64,000 nt of DNA from Zoogloea sp041904905 (GTDB lineage Bacteria > Pseudomonadota > Gammaproteobacteria > Burkholderiales > Rhodocyclaceae). Shown piece by piece: positions 36,565-45,559 of this stretch. The DNA lies in NCBI RefSeq assembly GCF_041904905.1, contig NZ_JAYRMI010000005.1, positions 1 to 64,000 on the forward strand, written 5' to 3'. Within the stretch, counting starts at the first letter, position 1. Every line of letters starts with the position of its first letter. The notes beneath the pieces were generated by a model. It was given only the letters and a program-made list of their open reading frames with translations, ran no database searches and was not told where the DNA came from. The position numbers were made by a program, and so were the translations under genes.

Positions 36565-36990
36565 TCAGGGCAGGCGGAGGAGGACGCGCATGCCAGGGGT
36601 GATGTCGGTGCGTTCGAGGTAGCCGATGAGGTTGGGGGTGTCGGTGAGCCACTGGCGGGCTTCGCCTACGTTGTCGGCCTCGATGGGCGGCGTGGCGCGG
36701 CCGTTGAAGACGAGGCGGGAGCGGTAGGCGACGATCTGGGCGGGGTTCTTGTTGGTGAGCTTGAGGTAGAAGTCGTCCCGGGTGGCGCCGTTGGGGAGGT
36801 CGACCAGCTTGACCGGGGTGCCGTCGGCGAGGGTGGTGGCCCGGCCGAGGAAGAGCTTTTCGGCTTGCTCGCGGCTGAGTTCGATCGCTACGTTGCGTTG
36901 GCTGGTGACGATGACGATCTCGGCCTGGGCGAGCGAGGAGGTCAGCGCCGCGGCGAAGGCGAGGAGTCGGATCAGGCTCATGGGTGGCAT
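36565..36990 (-). CDS. Small PstS-like periplasmic substrate-binding protein
   Basis: The 141-residue protein has a signal peptide (ends SLAQAE) and one lobe of a phosphate-binding-protein-like fold: LSREQAEKLFLGRATTLADG and the block RDDFYLKLTNK. Such short PstS-like proteins occur without ABC transporter parts, next to outer-membrane barrels and sensor proteins. It is the last gene of a three-gene unit with the barrel (13 bp upstream) and the GGDEF-EAL protein. The role could be ligand or signal relay; phosphate binding is not established. A shorter start at 36981 is possible. Confidence 0.65.
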   Translation of the reverse strand: MPPMSLIRLLAFAAALTSSLAQAEIVIVTSQRNVAIELSREQAEKLFLGRATTLADGTPVKLVDLPNGATRDDFYLKLTNKNPAQIVAYRSRLVFNGRATPPIEADNVGEARQWLTDTPNLIGYLERTDITPGMRVLLRLP

Positions 36991-37003
36991 GGGCGGGCAG
37001 CCT

Positions 37004-38287
37004 TCAGAAGACGAAATCCACCGACAGGCTCAGGAGGTGAACCGGCGTGGTGGGCCGGTAGTAGTCCTCGAGATTGCCCGATGGGAACAGCCCGCGGCTG
37101 TGCGGTGCCGGCGTGATGCGCTCGATCTGGCCCTTCAGGGCGATGTTGCGGGCGACGTCCCAGCGGCTGCCGATGGCGAGGGAGTGCTGGGCGGTGTTGC
37201 GCGAGTTGTTGTAGAGGTTGACCAGGGGGGTGTGGACGGCTGTGACGGCGGCGTCGAAGGCCGGGTTGTCCTGGGTCTGGTTGGCGTAGGTGAGGTAGGG
37301 GGTGAAGGCGTCGATGCGGTGCCCGACGGTGATGTACCAGGCGTGGGCGGTGGAGATGTAGCGGTCTACGCGGCGCTTGGCGAACTCGGCGATGGTGATC
37401 CAGTTGTTCTTTTCCCACTGGAAGCCGGCGGAGAAGAATTCGGCATTGCTGTGGATGCCGGAGAGTTCGTTCATGGCGTCGATCTCGCCGGTGGCGGCGA
37501 GCTGGCCGCCGAGGGCCGCGTGGAGGCCGTCGGTCCAGTGCAGCTGCAGGTCGGTGCGGGTGTAGCCGGCCTGGGCGCTGAAGCCGGTGCCGGCGAGGCC
37601 GACCCGGATGCCGCGGGCGTTGCGCAGGCGGCCGGAGGCGGAGCGGGTGAGTACCGCGCTCTGGCCGGCGAGGCCCTGGATTTCGAGGTCCATGTCGCCC
37701 AGCGGAGCGCGGTAGAGGGCGTCGACGCCGTCGAGGTCGGAGAAGGGGTTGAGGCTGTAGACCTCGGCGGGCGGGCGCAGCCAGGGGGTGGCGTAGTTCA
37801 CGTTCAGGGAGTCGGAGAACATGAAGAACGGGGTCGTGGTGCGCCCGGCCCGCAGGGACAGGGCCGGGGTGGGGCGGTAGTGCAGGTAGGCCCAGGTGAT
37901 GTGCGGGGTGTAGTCGTAGCCGGCGGCCTGACGGGTGACGGCCTGCACCGTGAGGTCGAATTTGTCGGCGAGGCGGGCGGTGCCCTGGACGCCGAGGACG
38001 CTGTCGGTGGAGGGGTCGAAGTTCTGGCCCGGCATGCTGCTGGGCTGGGTGTTGCTGCTGTGGAAGCGGTAGTTGTCCTTGTCGCTGCGGGTGAGCCCGA
38101 AGGTGCCGAAGCCGGAGAGGGCGAAGCGGGGCGGTTCGTCGGCGGCGGAGGCGGCGCTGGCGAGGCTGAGGAGCCCGGCGAGCAGCGGGCGGAGGAGCCG
38201 GCGTTGCTGGCGACTCCGCCCGCGGGTGCGGAAGAGAGGGGCCTGGAGGTGGGGCGGCAGGCCGGTGGGGGGCGGGGGGGTGGTCAT
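37004..38287 (-). CDS. Outer-membrane beta-barrel (porin-like) protein
   Basis: The 427-residue protein has an extended N-terminus and a signal-like hydrophobic stretch (LLAGLLSLASAASAADE), then repeated amphipathic strands such as FALSGFGTFGLTRSD, a segment LSLRAGRTTTPFFMFSDSLN typical of porin-like carboxylate or polyphosphate-channel barrels, and a terminal Phe (LSLSVDFVF). The ATG at 38287 begins one base after the stop codon of the GGDEF-EAL gene, so the two are translationally coupled. It likely provides ligand passage or sensing at the outer membrane for the signalling protein. Confidence 0.75.
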   Translation of the reverse strand: MTTPPPPTGLPPHLQAPLFRTRGRSRQQRRLLRPLLAGLLSLASAASAADEPPRFALSGFGTFGLTRSDKDNYRFHSSNTQPSSMPGQNFDPSTDSVLGVQGTARLADKFDLTVQAVTRQAAGYDYTPHITWAYLHYRPTPALSLRAGRTTTPFFMFSDSLNVNYATPWLRPPAEVYSLNPFSDLDGVDALYRAPLGDMDLEIQGLAGQSAVLTRSASGRLRNARGIRVGLAGTGFSAQAGYTRTDLQLHWTDGLHAALGGQLAATGEIDAMNELSGIHSNAEFFSAGFQWEKNNWITIAEFAKRRVDRYISTAHAWYITVGHRIDAFTPYLTYANQTQDNPAFDAAVTAVHTPLVNLYNNSRNTAQHSLAIGSRWDVARNIALKGQIERITPAPHSRGLFPSGNLEDYYRPTTPVHLLSLSVDFVF

Positions 38288-38288
38288 C

Positions 38289-40730
38289 CTAGACTCCGGT
38301 GGAGACGTGTTGCTTGTTGAGCCAGCGGGCGGCCTTGTCTTCGGGCTCGGCGGGGGAGAAGAGGAAGCCCTGGCCGAAATCGCAGGCGAGTTCGCTGAGG
38401 ATGTCGGCCTGAGCCTGGGTTTCGATGCATTCGGCGACCACCTGCATGCCCAGTTCGTGGGCGAGGTGGATGGTGGCGCCGACGATGGCGCGCAGGCGGG
38501 TGTCGCGCTCGATCTCGCGGATGAAGGAGCCGTCGAGCTTGATGGTGTCGCAGGGGATCGAGTGCAGGTAGCTGAGGGACGAATAGCCGGTGCCGAAGTC
38601 GTCGATGAGGATCTTGAGGCCCTTGGCGCGCAGCTTGCCGAGCTGGCTGATGGCGAGTTCCTTGCGGGTGACGAGGGTGCTTTCGGTGACTTCCAGCTTG
38701 AGGGTGCTCGGGGGCAGGCCGTGGCGTTCGATGCAGGCGACGACCTGGTCGGCCAGGTCGACCTGCATGAGCTGGCGGGCGGAGAGGTTGACGCTGATGG
38801 ACAGGGTCTCGTCGGCCAGGCCGCGTTCGCGCCAGGCGCGGAGGCGGGCGCAGCTCTGGTCGAGCATCTGCATGCCCAGTTCGTGGACCAGATCGAGGGA
38901 TTCGGCGACGGGGATGAAGACGTCGGGGCCGATCCGCCGGGCGTTGGCCTGGGGCCACCGGACGAGGGCTTCGAAGCCGCTGGCCTGGCGGGTCTTGAGG
39001 TCGACGATGGGCTGGAAGTAGGCGACGAGCTGGCGGTCGCGCAGCGCGGCGCGGAGCTGGGATTCGAGCTGCAGGTCGCGCATGACCTGCTGGTGCATCG
39101 CGGACTGGAAGACCGTGATGGTGTTGTCGGCGCTGCGGCGGGAGCGCTGCATGGCGTTGTCGGCGTCGCGCATGAGGTCTTCGGCGTTCTGGAAGCCGCC
39201 GCTGCCGAGGGCGACGCCGATGCGCGTCTTGGGATAGAGCACATGGCCGTTGAGTTCGGCGCTCTGGGCGAGGTGGGTCTGGAGGTTTTCGGAGAAGCGG
39301 ATGGCTTCGCTGGCGTCGGCGATGTCGTTCAGGAGCACCGCGAACTGGTCGCCGCCGACCCGCCCGACCACGTCGCCCGGCCGGGCGAGGGCGCGGATGC
39401 GGGCGGCTACGAGGCGCAAGAGGTCGTCGCCGGCGGAGTAGCCGAGGCTGTCGTTGACCACGTGGAAGCGCTCGATGTTGATGTGGAGCACGGCGAACAG
39501 GCTGCCGGTGACCCGGTCGGCATGACGCAGGGTGTTCTGGAGGTGTTCGGCGAACAGGGCGCGGTTGGCGAGGCCGGTGAGCCCGTCGTGGAGGGCGTCG
39601 TAGAGGAGCTGGTCTTCGACGCGCTTGCGCAGGTGGATGTCGCTGATCGAGCCGGCCATCCGCACGGCGCGGCCGGTGACGGGGTCGTGGACGGCCATGC
39701 CGCAGGTGAGGATCCAGCGGTAGCTGCCGTCGGCGTGGAGGATGCGGTGTTCGATGGTGAGCTGGGTGGATTCGCGCTTGAGGTGGGCGATCATCCGCAG
39801 CCGGAAGGCTTCCCGGTCTTCCGGGTGGAGCCGGGTGTAGAGGGCGTGGCTGTCGTCGAGCACGGCGCTGGGGGGAATGCCGAGGATTTCGGCAAAGCGC
39901 GGGGCGAAGTAGGTCTTGTTGCCAACGATGTCCCAGTCCCACAGGCCGTCGTTGGCGGCGCGGGTGGCAAGGGCGTAGCGCTCTTCGCTGTTGGCGAGCT
40001 GGCGGGCGGTGGCTTCGAGTTCGAGGATGCGCGACTGGAGCGCGCTGGCCATGCGGTTGAAGTGCTGGCAGAGCTGGGAGAGTTCGTCCTTGCCGTGCTC
40101 GGGGAGGCGGTGGGAGAGCTGGCCGGCGGCGATGGCCTGGCTGCCGCGCAGCAGCCGGCCCAGGTTGCGGGTCATGAGGTAGCCGACGGCGCCCAGCAGC
40201 AGCAGGGTGAGGAGCACTTCGGCACTGGCGATGGCGATGCCCTGGCTGAGGATCTGGCGCTTGGCGAGGGTGAGGGCGGCAACCGAGACGCCGAACTGCA
40301 CGAAGCCGACCTGGTTGCGTTCGAGCAGCACCGGGCGGCGGACGTGGATGAGGTTGTGGGTGGCGCCGGCGTCGACGCCCAGGGCGCTGGCGTCGTCGGG
40401 CGGCGGGAGGATCTGCATGTCGGGCAGGCCGGCCCGGACCCGGGTGGCGCCGGTGGCGTCGACGATGCGGACGTAGATCAGCCCTTCGTTGGTTTCGTTG
40501 AGGAGTTCGCCGAGGGCGTCCTGGAGGTCGTTGTAGCGCCCCTGGGGAACGAAGGTGGCGGTGACGACGTTGAGGATCGCGGCGTTCTGGGCGATCAGGG
40601 TGTTGAGGCTCGCGGTCGTCGCTTCGTTCATGAGGCGTCCGCTGTTGGTGAGCAGCAGCGTAAGCATCACGACCTGGACCACGGTGCTGGCCAGCAGGAG
40701 GCGGACGCGGATCGAGAGGTTGCTTAACAT
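38289..40730 (-). CDS. Membrane GGDEF-EAL protein with degenerate GGDEF (GGDQF)
   Basis: An 813-residue inner-membrane sensor. TM helices lie near 9-28 and 172-193, flanking a periplasmic domain of about 145 residues; then HAMP, PAS (about 245-370, WDIVGNKTYFAP), GGDEF and EAL domains. The active-site motif is GGDQF at 459-463 rather than GG(D/E)EF, which predicts loss of cyclase activity or a GTP-sensing role. The EAL motif (EALVRW, Glu587) and DDFGTGYSSL are intact, so it should hydrolyse c-di-GMP. It is first in an operon with an outer-membrane barrel and a periplasmic PstS-like protein, a plausible ligand path. Confidence 0.88.
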   Translation of the reverse strand: MLSNLSIRVRLLLASTVVQVVMLTLLLTNSGRLMNEATTASLNTLIAQNAAILNVVTATFVPQGRYNDLQDALGELLNETNEGLIYVRIVDATGATRVRAGLPDMQILPPPDDASALGVDAGATHNLIHVRRPVLLERNQVGFVQFGVSVAALTLAKRQILSQGIAIASAEVLLTLLLLGAVGYLMTRNLGRLLRGSQAIAAGQLSHRLPEHGKDELSQLCQHFNRMASALQSRILELEATARQLANSEERYALATRAANDGLWDWDIVGNKTYFAPRFAEILGIPPSAVLDDSHALYTRLHPEDREAFRLRMIAHLKRESTQLTIEHRILHADGSYRWILTCGMAVHDPVTGRAVRMAGSISDIHLRKRVEDQLLYDALHDGLTGLANRALFAEHLQNTLRHADRVTGSLFAVLHINIERFHVVNDSLGYSAGDDLLRLVAARIRALARPGDVVGRVGGDQFAVLLNDIADASEAIRFSENLQTHLAQSAELNGHVLYPKTRIGVALGSGGFQNAEDLMRDADNAMQRSRRSADNTITVFQSAMHQQVMRDLQLESQLRAALRDRQLVAYFQPIVDLKTRQASGFEALVRWPQANARRIGPDVFIPVAESLDLVHELGMQMLDQSCARLRAWRERGLADETLSISVNLSARQLMQVDLADQVVACIERHGLPPSTLKLEVTESTLVTRKELAISQLGKLRAKGLKILIDDFGTGYSSLSYLHSIPCDTIKLDGSFIREIERDTRLRAIVGATIHLAHELGMQVVAECIETQAQADILSELACDFGQGFLFSPAEPEDKAARWLNKQHVSTGV

Positions 40731-40947
40731 CTGGGACGAATATCGTACGGGGCGAGGGGCGTTGGCGTCCGGGGGCGCGTTGCCGGGTTACAGGACGAGG
40801 GCCCAGCTACGGGCGTCCGAATGTAATCGGCAGTAAAGCCGGAAGCTTAAGCGGAACCGGCCTGACGGCAGCCGCGCGACGTCCGGGGGTGCCATCCATC
40901 TTTATGATTATCGCTTGAACAGGGTCCGGGTGGGGAGGTGATGGCAG

Positions 40948-40986
40948 CGCCCCGGCGCCGCCGCTCGCGCAGGCGGCGCCGGGGCG
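40948..40986 (-). terminator. 15-bp GC hairpin downstream of glnS
   Basis: CGCCCCGGCGCCGCC (40948-40962) pairs perfectly with 40972-40986 around a 9-nt loop. It starts about 10 bp after the TAA at 40996-40998, the stop that follows the extra 17 codons of glnS. It has no T-run but is very stable. Its spacing supports the TAA as the ancestral glnS stop. Confidence 0.6.
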
Positions 40987-41049
40987 GCGGCCGGCTTATT
41001 TCTTCCAGGTGTCGCGCAAGGGGACGGTGGGGTTGTATACCCGCGCGCC

Positions 41050-42717
41050 CTATGCAGAGTAGATACCGTCGGCCACGAAGTAGCCGTGGCGCTCGAACTG
41101 GAAGCGGGCTTCCGGCTTTGCTGCGCGCAGCGCGGGTTCGAGTTGCGCGGCGATGACCCGCAGGCTGTTGGGGTTGATGTCGTCGAGGAAATCCCGTTCG
41201 AGGCCTTCCGGGTCGCCTTCGCGGCGGGTGCCGGGGTAGGCGTGGGCGAACAGGCGGTCGTAGAGGCGCACCTCGGCGGCGTAGGCGTGCTCCACGGAAA
41301 CCCAGTGCAGGTTGCCCTTGACCTTGTAGTTGTCGGCGCCGGGGGTGCCGGACTTGGAGTCGGGCAGGTATTCGCACAGCACGGCGGTGATGTTGCCGTC
41401 GGCGTCCTTCTCGCAGCCGGTGCACTTGACGACGTAGCCGTAGCGCAGGCGGGCCATGTTGCCCGGGTAGAGGCGGTGGTAGCCCTTGACCGGGGTCTCC
41501 ATGAAGTCTTCGCGCTCGATCCAGAGTTCGCGGCCGAAGGGCATCTCGCGCTTGCCCAGCTCGGCGTGCAGCGGATGGTTGGGGGCGAGGCAGCGTTCGC
41601 TCTGGCCGGCCGGGTAGTTGGTGACGATGAGCTTGAGCGGATCGAGCACGGCCACGCGGCGCTCGGCGGTCTCGTTGAGATCCTCGCGCATGCAGTCTTC
41701 GAGCACGCTCATGTCGATCCAGGAGTCGGCCTTGGAGACGCCGATGCGCTCGGCGAACCGGCGGAAGCCTTCGGGCGTGAAGCCGCGGCGGCGGGCGCCG
41801 ACGAGGGTGGGCAGGCGCGGGTCGTCCCAGCCGGCGACGTGCTTTTCGTCCACCAGCTGGATCAGCTTGCGCTTGGAGAGCACGACGTAGGTGAGGTTGA
41901 GGCGGGCGAACTCGATCTGCTGGGGCACCGGGCGCGGGAAGAAACCGCCTTCGGCCAGGTTGTCGAGGAGCCAGTCGTAGAACGGGCGCTGGTCTTCGAA
42001 CTCGAGGGTGCAGATGGAGTGGGTGATGTCTTCCAGGGCGTCCTCGATGGGGTGCGCGAAGGTGTACATCGGGTACACGCACCACTTGTCGCCGCTGCGG
42101 TGGTGGGTGGCGTGGCGGATGCGGTAGATGGCCGGGTCGCGCAGGTTGATGTTGGGCGAGGCCATGTCGATCCTGGCGCGCAGGATGTGGGTGCCGTCGG
42201 GGAACTCGCCGGCCTTCATGCGCTGGAAGAGTTCCAGGTTCTCGGTGACGCTGCGGTTGCGGTAGGGGCTGTCCTTGCCGGGGCTGGACAGGGTGCCGCG
42301 GTAGGCGCGCATCTCCTCGGCGGAGAGGGAATCCACGTAGGCCTTGCCCACGGTGATGAGGTGCTCGGCCATGGCGTACATCTTGTCGAAGTAGTCCGAC
42401 GCGAAGTACAGGTGCTCGCCCCAGTCGAAGCCGAGCCACTGGACGGCCTCGATGATGGCGTCCACGTATTCCTGCTCTTCCTTCGTCGGGTTGGTGTCGT
42501 CGAAGCGCAGGTGGCAGGCGCCGCCGTAGCTGAGGGCCAGGCCGAAGTTCAGGCAGATGCTCTTGGCGTGGCCGTAGTGGAGGTAGCCGTTGGGTTCGGG
42601 CGGGAAGCGGGTTTCGACGCGGCCGCCCCATTTGCCGAGGCGACGGTCTTCGTCAATGATGTTGCGGATGAAGTTGCTGGGCGCGGCATCGGAGGCCGGC
42701 GTGGTCGGAGCGGTCAT
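41050..42717 (-). CDS. glnS: Glutaminyl-tRNA synthetase, with in-frame TAG before its C-terminal strand
   Basis: The 555-residue class I synthetase has HIGH-type PPEPNGYLHYGHAKS, KMSKS-type VLSKRKL, and the anticodon-binding beta-barrels (RELWIEREDFMETPVKGYHRL, RLRYGYVVKCTGC). The frame stops at TAG (41050-41052) after GYFVADGIYSA. The same frame then reads GARVYNPTVPLRDTWKK and ends at TAA (40996-40998). That tail aligns without gaps to the usual GlnRS C-terminus (E. coli ...PVFNRTVGLRDTWAK). The protein is therefore either 17 residues short, completed by readthrough, or misread by a sequencing error. The enzyme charges tRNA-Gln and is essential unless a Gat amidotransferase route exists. 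Confidence 0.93.
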   Translation of the reverse strand: MTAPTTPASDAAPSNFIRNIIDEDRRLGKWGGRVETRFPPEPNGYLHYGHAKSICLNFGLALSYGGACHLRFDDTNPTKEEQEYVDAIIEAVQWLGFDWGEHLYFASDYFDKMYAMAEHLITVGKAYVDSLSAEEMRAYRGTLSSPGKDSPYRNRSVTENLELFQRMKAGEFPDGTHILRARIDMASPNINLRDPAIYRIRHATHHRSGDKWCVYPMYTFAHPIEDALEDITHSICTLEFEDQRPFYDWLLDNLAEGGFFPRPVPQQIEFARLNLTYVVLSKRKLIQLVDEKHVAGWDDPRLPTLVGARRRGFTPEGFRRFAERIGVSKADSWIDMSVLEDCMREDLNETAERRVAVLDPLKLIVTNYPAGQSERCLAPNHPLHAELGKREMPFGRELWIEREDFMETPVKGYHRLYPGNMARLRYGYVVKCTGCEKDADGNITAVLCEYLPDSKSGTPGADNYKVKGNLHWVSVEHAYAAEVRLYDRLFAHAYPGTRREGDPEGLERDFLDDINPNSLRVIAAQLEPALRAAKPEARFQFERHGYFVADGIYSA

Positions 42718-42966
42718 CTGGGTCGTACCTTGCTGGGCGCGGGCGGCGGGCCGCCGTGGTGGTCTGAGTAATCTTGGGATTGTAGCCGATGGCGGGCGTC
42801 GCGCAGGCTTGCGACGGCTTGGTCGGTGAGCGTGATCGGCTTCATGGTACGGTTCATGCAATCTGGCAAAACCGTTTGTCTGCGACTTGTTTGGTGGCGA
42901 TGCCTTTGTGATTTTGTTAAAAATGTGGTCTTGCTGGCTGCCCGCCTCTTCCCGAGAACTGCCCCG

Positions 42967-44991
42967 ATGCGCCGTTACCGCCTTCCGCTGTTTGTTGCCC
43001 TTGCCCTGAGCGTCCAGCCGGCCTGGGCCGACGATGCCTTCCTTGCCGATCTGGCCCTGGAGGAACTCGCCCGCCTGGATGTGGCGACGGTCTCGCGCAA
43101 GACGCAGAAGCTGTCGGAGACCCCCGCCGCAGTCACCGTGCTGACCGCCGAGGACATCCGCCGCAGCGGCGCCCGCAGCGTGCCGGAGGCCCTGCGCGAG
43201 GTGCCCGGGGTGTCGGTGGCGCAGATCGGCGCGGGCCGCTGGGCGGTGGGGGTGCGCATGGCGGAAGGGCGCTACTCCAACAAGCTGCTGGTGCAGATCG
43301 ACGGGCGCAGCGTCTACAACCCGCTGTTCTCCGGGGTGTTCTGGGAATCCCTCGACCTGCCGATGGAGGACATCGAGCGGATCGAGGTGGTGCGTGGGCC
43401 GGGGGCGTCGCTGTGGGGCGCCAACGCGGTGATGGGGGTCATCAACATCGTGACCCGCAAGGCGACCGCGACCCGCGGCTCGCTGGTGTCGGCCCGGCTG
43501 GACGACAAGGGCCGTCCGGCGCTGGCGGTGCGCCACGGGTTCGACATCGAGGGCGTGGGGGCGATGCGGGTCTTCGCGAAGGGTAGCGAGCTGATGCCGT
43601 CCCGCACGGCCGACGGGCAATCGGCGTCCGATCGCAACCAGGGCTGGTCGGCGGGGTTCCGGATGGACAGCGTCGGCGCCGCCACCAACGCCTGGACGGT
43701 GCAGGGCAACAGCTTTCGCCGGACCACCGACGAGCGGCTGGTGACCACCGCCATCGACGGCACCGGCGGCTTGTTTCCGCTCAACCTGACCTTCGAGGGG
43801 GCGAGCCTGCTGGGGCGCTACAGCTGGGGGCTGCTCGGCGGCGAGGCGTCGGTGCAGGCCTACTACGACAACCTGACGGCGTCCATCGGCGAGTACGGCC
43901 ACGGTGGCATCGGCACCTTCGACGTGGATTTCCAGCACCGCCTGGCGCCCGCCGGGCGGCACGAGCTGATGTGGGGCGGCGGCGCGCGCTACGTGAAGAC
44001 CGACATCGACACCGCCACGCCCATTCTGGTGCTCTCGCCGGTGGAGCGCAGCCTGCAGGTGATGAGCGCCTTCGTGCAGGACGAGATCACCCTGGCGCCG
44101 CGCACCTGGAAGCTCACGCTGGGGGCGCGCCTCGAACACTCCACCCTGTCTCACTTCGAGCCCCAGCCCACCGCCCGCCTGATGTGGACGCCGACCGAAG
44201 CCGACAGCCTGTGGACCAGCTGGTCCCGCGCGGCCCGCACCCCGTCGGTGGGCGAGGTGGGGGCGTCGATCCTCTATGGCCTTCAGCGCACCGGCAACCC
44301 GCTGCTGCCGGTGGTGTTCGCCCGCACGGCCCCCGGGCCGGGCTGGGAGCCGCGGGCCGAGCGGGTCGACGCGCTCGAGCTGGGCTATCGCCGCTCCCTG
44401 CGCAACGGCAGCTTCGAGGCGGTGCTGTTCCACCACGACTACCGGCGCCTGGTGGGCGACTATCTGGACCCGGCCGGGCTGACCCTGCCGGGCTTTCCGC
44501 TGCCGGTTCCGCCCTACTACGTGCCGATCCAGAACATCTACCGGGGCAACGTGGGCAAGGCCCACTCGACCGGCGTCGAGCTGGGCCTGGACGTGCCGGT
44601 GAGCGAGCGCCTGCGCTTTCAGGCGAGCTACACCCGGGTAGACCTGAAGGCCGCCCGCAGCAGCGACCCGGTCACCGCCGCGGCCGGAGCGCGGATGGAG
44701 GACGCGTCGCCGCGCTACTGGGGCAGCGTGCACGGGGTGGTCAATCTGGCCCGGGGCCATGAGCTTGACCTGATGGCGCGTCGGGTGGGCGCCATCGCCT
44801 ACGGCAACGTGCCCGCCTACACGGCCATCGACCTGCGCTACGGCTGGCGCCCGGGCTCGTCCTTCGAGCTTACCGTGATGGGGCTCAACCTGTTCGACCG
44901 GTGGCACATGGAGTACATGTCCAACTTCCTCCCCACCCAGTCGGCCTACATGGGGCGGCAGGCCTATGTCCAGGGCGTCTGGCGTTTCTGA
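42967..44991 (+). CDS. TonB-dependent receptor
   Basis: The 674-residue outer-membrane protein has a signal peptide (ends PAWADD), a plug domain (about 45-160, ITAED-like VLTAEDIRRSGARSVPEAL and IERIEVVRGPGASLWGANAV), and a 22-strand barrel ending in WRF. It is not placed beside transport genes but heads an operon with a YfiR-like protein (10 bp downstream), a hybrid kinase and a GGDEF-EAL regulator. This suggests a receptor whose ligand state is signalled to c-di-GMP turnover. The ligand is unknown. The ATG at 42967 gives a good signal peptide; an upstream open frame is not conserved. Confidence 0.9.
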   Translation: MRRYRLPLFVALALSVQPAWADDAFLADLALEELARLDVATVSRKTQKLSETPAAVTVLTAEDIRRSGARSVPEALREVPGVSVAQIGAGRWAVGVRMAEGRYSNKLLVQIDGRSVYNPLFSGVFWESLDLPMEDIERIEVVRGPGASLWGANAVMGVINIVTRKATATRGSLVSARLDDKGRPALAVRHGFDIEGVGAMRVFAKGSELMPSRTADGQSASDRNQGWSAGFRMDSVGAATNAWTVQGNSFRRTTDERLVTTAIDGTGGLFPLNLTFEGASLLGRYSWGLLGGEASVQAYYDNLTASIGEYGHGGIGTFDVDFQHRLAPAGRHELMWGGGARYVKTDIDTATPILVLSPVERSLQVMSAFVQDEITLAPRTWKLTLGARLEHSTLSHFEPQPTARLMWTPTEADSLWTSWSRAARTPSVGEVGASILYGLQRTGNPLLPVVFARTAPGPGWEPRAERVDALELGYRRSLRNGSFEAVLFHHDYRRLVGDYLDPAGLTLPGFPLPVPPYYVPIQNIYRGNVGKAHSTGVELGLDVPVSERLRFQASYTRVDLKAARSSDPVTAAAGARMEDASPRYWGSVHGVVNLARGHELDLMARRVGAIAYGNVPAYTAIDLRYGWRPGSSFELTVMGLNLFDRWHMEYMSNFLPTQSAYMGRQAYVQGVWRF

Positions 44992-45001
44992 GGGGCCGGG
45001 A

Positions 45002-45559
45002 GTGATCCGCCGTTTCCTGGCCCGTCGGGCCGCCCGCCTGCTCTGTGCCGTGGCACTCGGCCTTGGCGCGTGCCCGGTCTGGGCGATGCCGCCGGGCGAG
45101 TACCAGATCAAGGCCGCCTACCTGCTCAACTTCACCCGCTACGTGGAGTGGCCTGCCCCGCGACTGCCGGCGGGCTCGCCGCTGCGCCTGTGCCTGCTGG
45201 GCCGCGACCCCTTCGGCGAGGCGCTGGCGGGCCTGGAGGGGCGGCAGGTGAATGGCCACGAGGTGAGGCTGCGCACCGTGGACGGGGTGGAGACGGCCGG
45301 CGAGTGCCACCTCGTCTTCATCGCCGACTCAGAGGAGCGGCGCGTCGGCTTGCTGCTGCGCGGGCTGGCCGGGCGCGGGGTGCTCACCGTCAGCGACATC
45401 GACGGCTTTGCCGAGGCCGGCGGCGGGATCGGTCTGGTGGTGGACGAGCGCCGGGTGCGCTTCGACATCAACCAGGCCACCCTCCAGCGGGAGAGCCTGC
45501 GCGCCAGCTCGCAGCTGCTGCGTCACGGCCGCAACGTGCTCGGCATGAAGGCGCCCTGA
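45002..45559 (+). CDS. YfiR/DUF4154-family periplasmic protein
   Basis: The 185-residue protein has a GTG start 10 bp after the receptor gene, a signal peptide ending PVWAM (about residue 29), and the DUF4154 hallmark EYQIKAAYLLNFTRYVEWP, followed by LRLCLLGRDPFG, CHLVFIA and the closing GGIGLVVDERRVRFDINQ. In YfiBNR, YfiR binds and represses the diguanylate cyclase YfiN in the periplasm. Here no YfiN is present; the next gene is a kinase with a periplasmic domain that could be the target. Confidence 0.88.
   Translation: MIRRFLARRAARLLCAVALGLGACPVWAMPPGEYQIKAAYLLNFTRYVEWPAPRLPAGSPLRLCLLGRDPFGEALAGLEGRQVNGHEVRLRTVDGVETAGECHLVFIADSEERRVGLLLRGLAGRGVLTVSDIDGFAEAGGGIGLVVDERRVRFDINQATLQRESLRASSQLLRHGRNVLGMKAP

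Noticed and set aside
41050..45111. A 1353-codon minus-strand open frame that runs through glnS and across the TonB receptor gene
   Set aside because: The part upstream of 42717 is antisense to a clear receptor gene, has His/Gly/Arg-rich low-complexity residues and is a GC-driven shadow frame.
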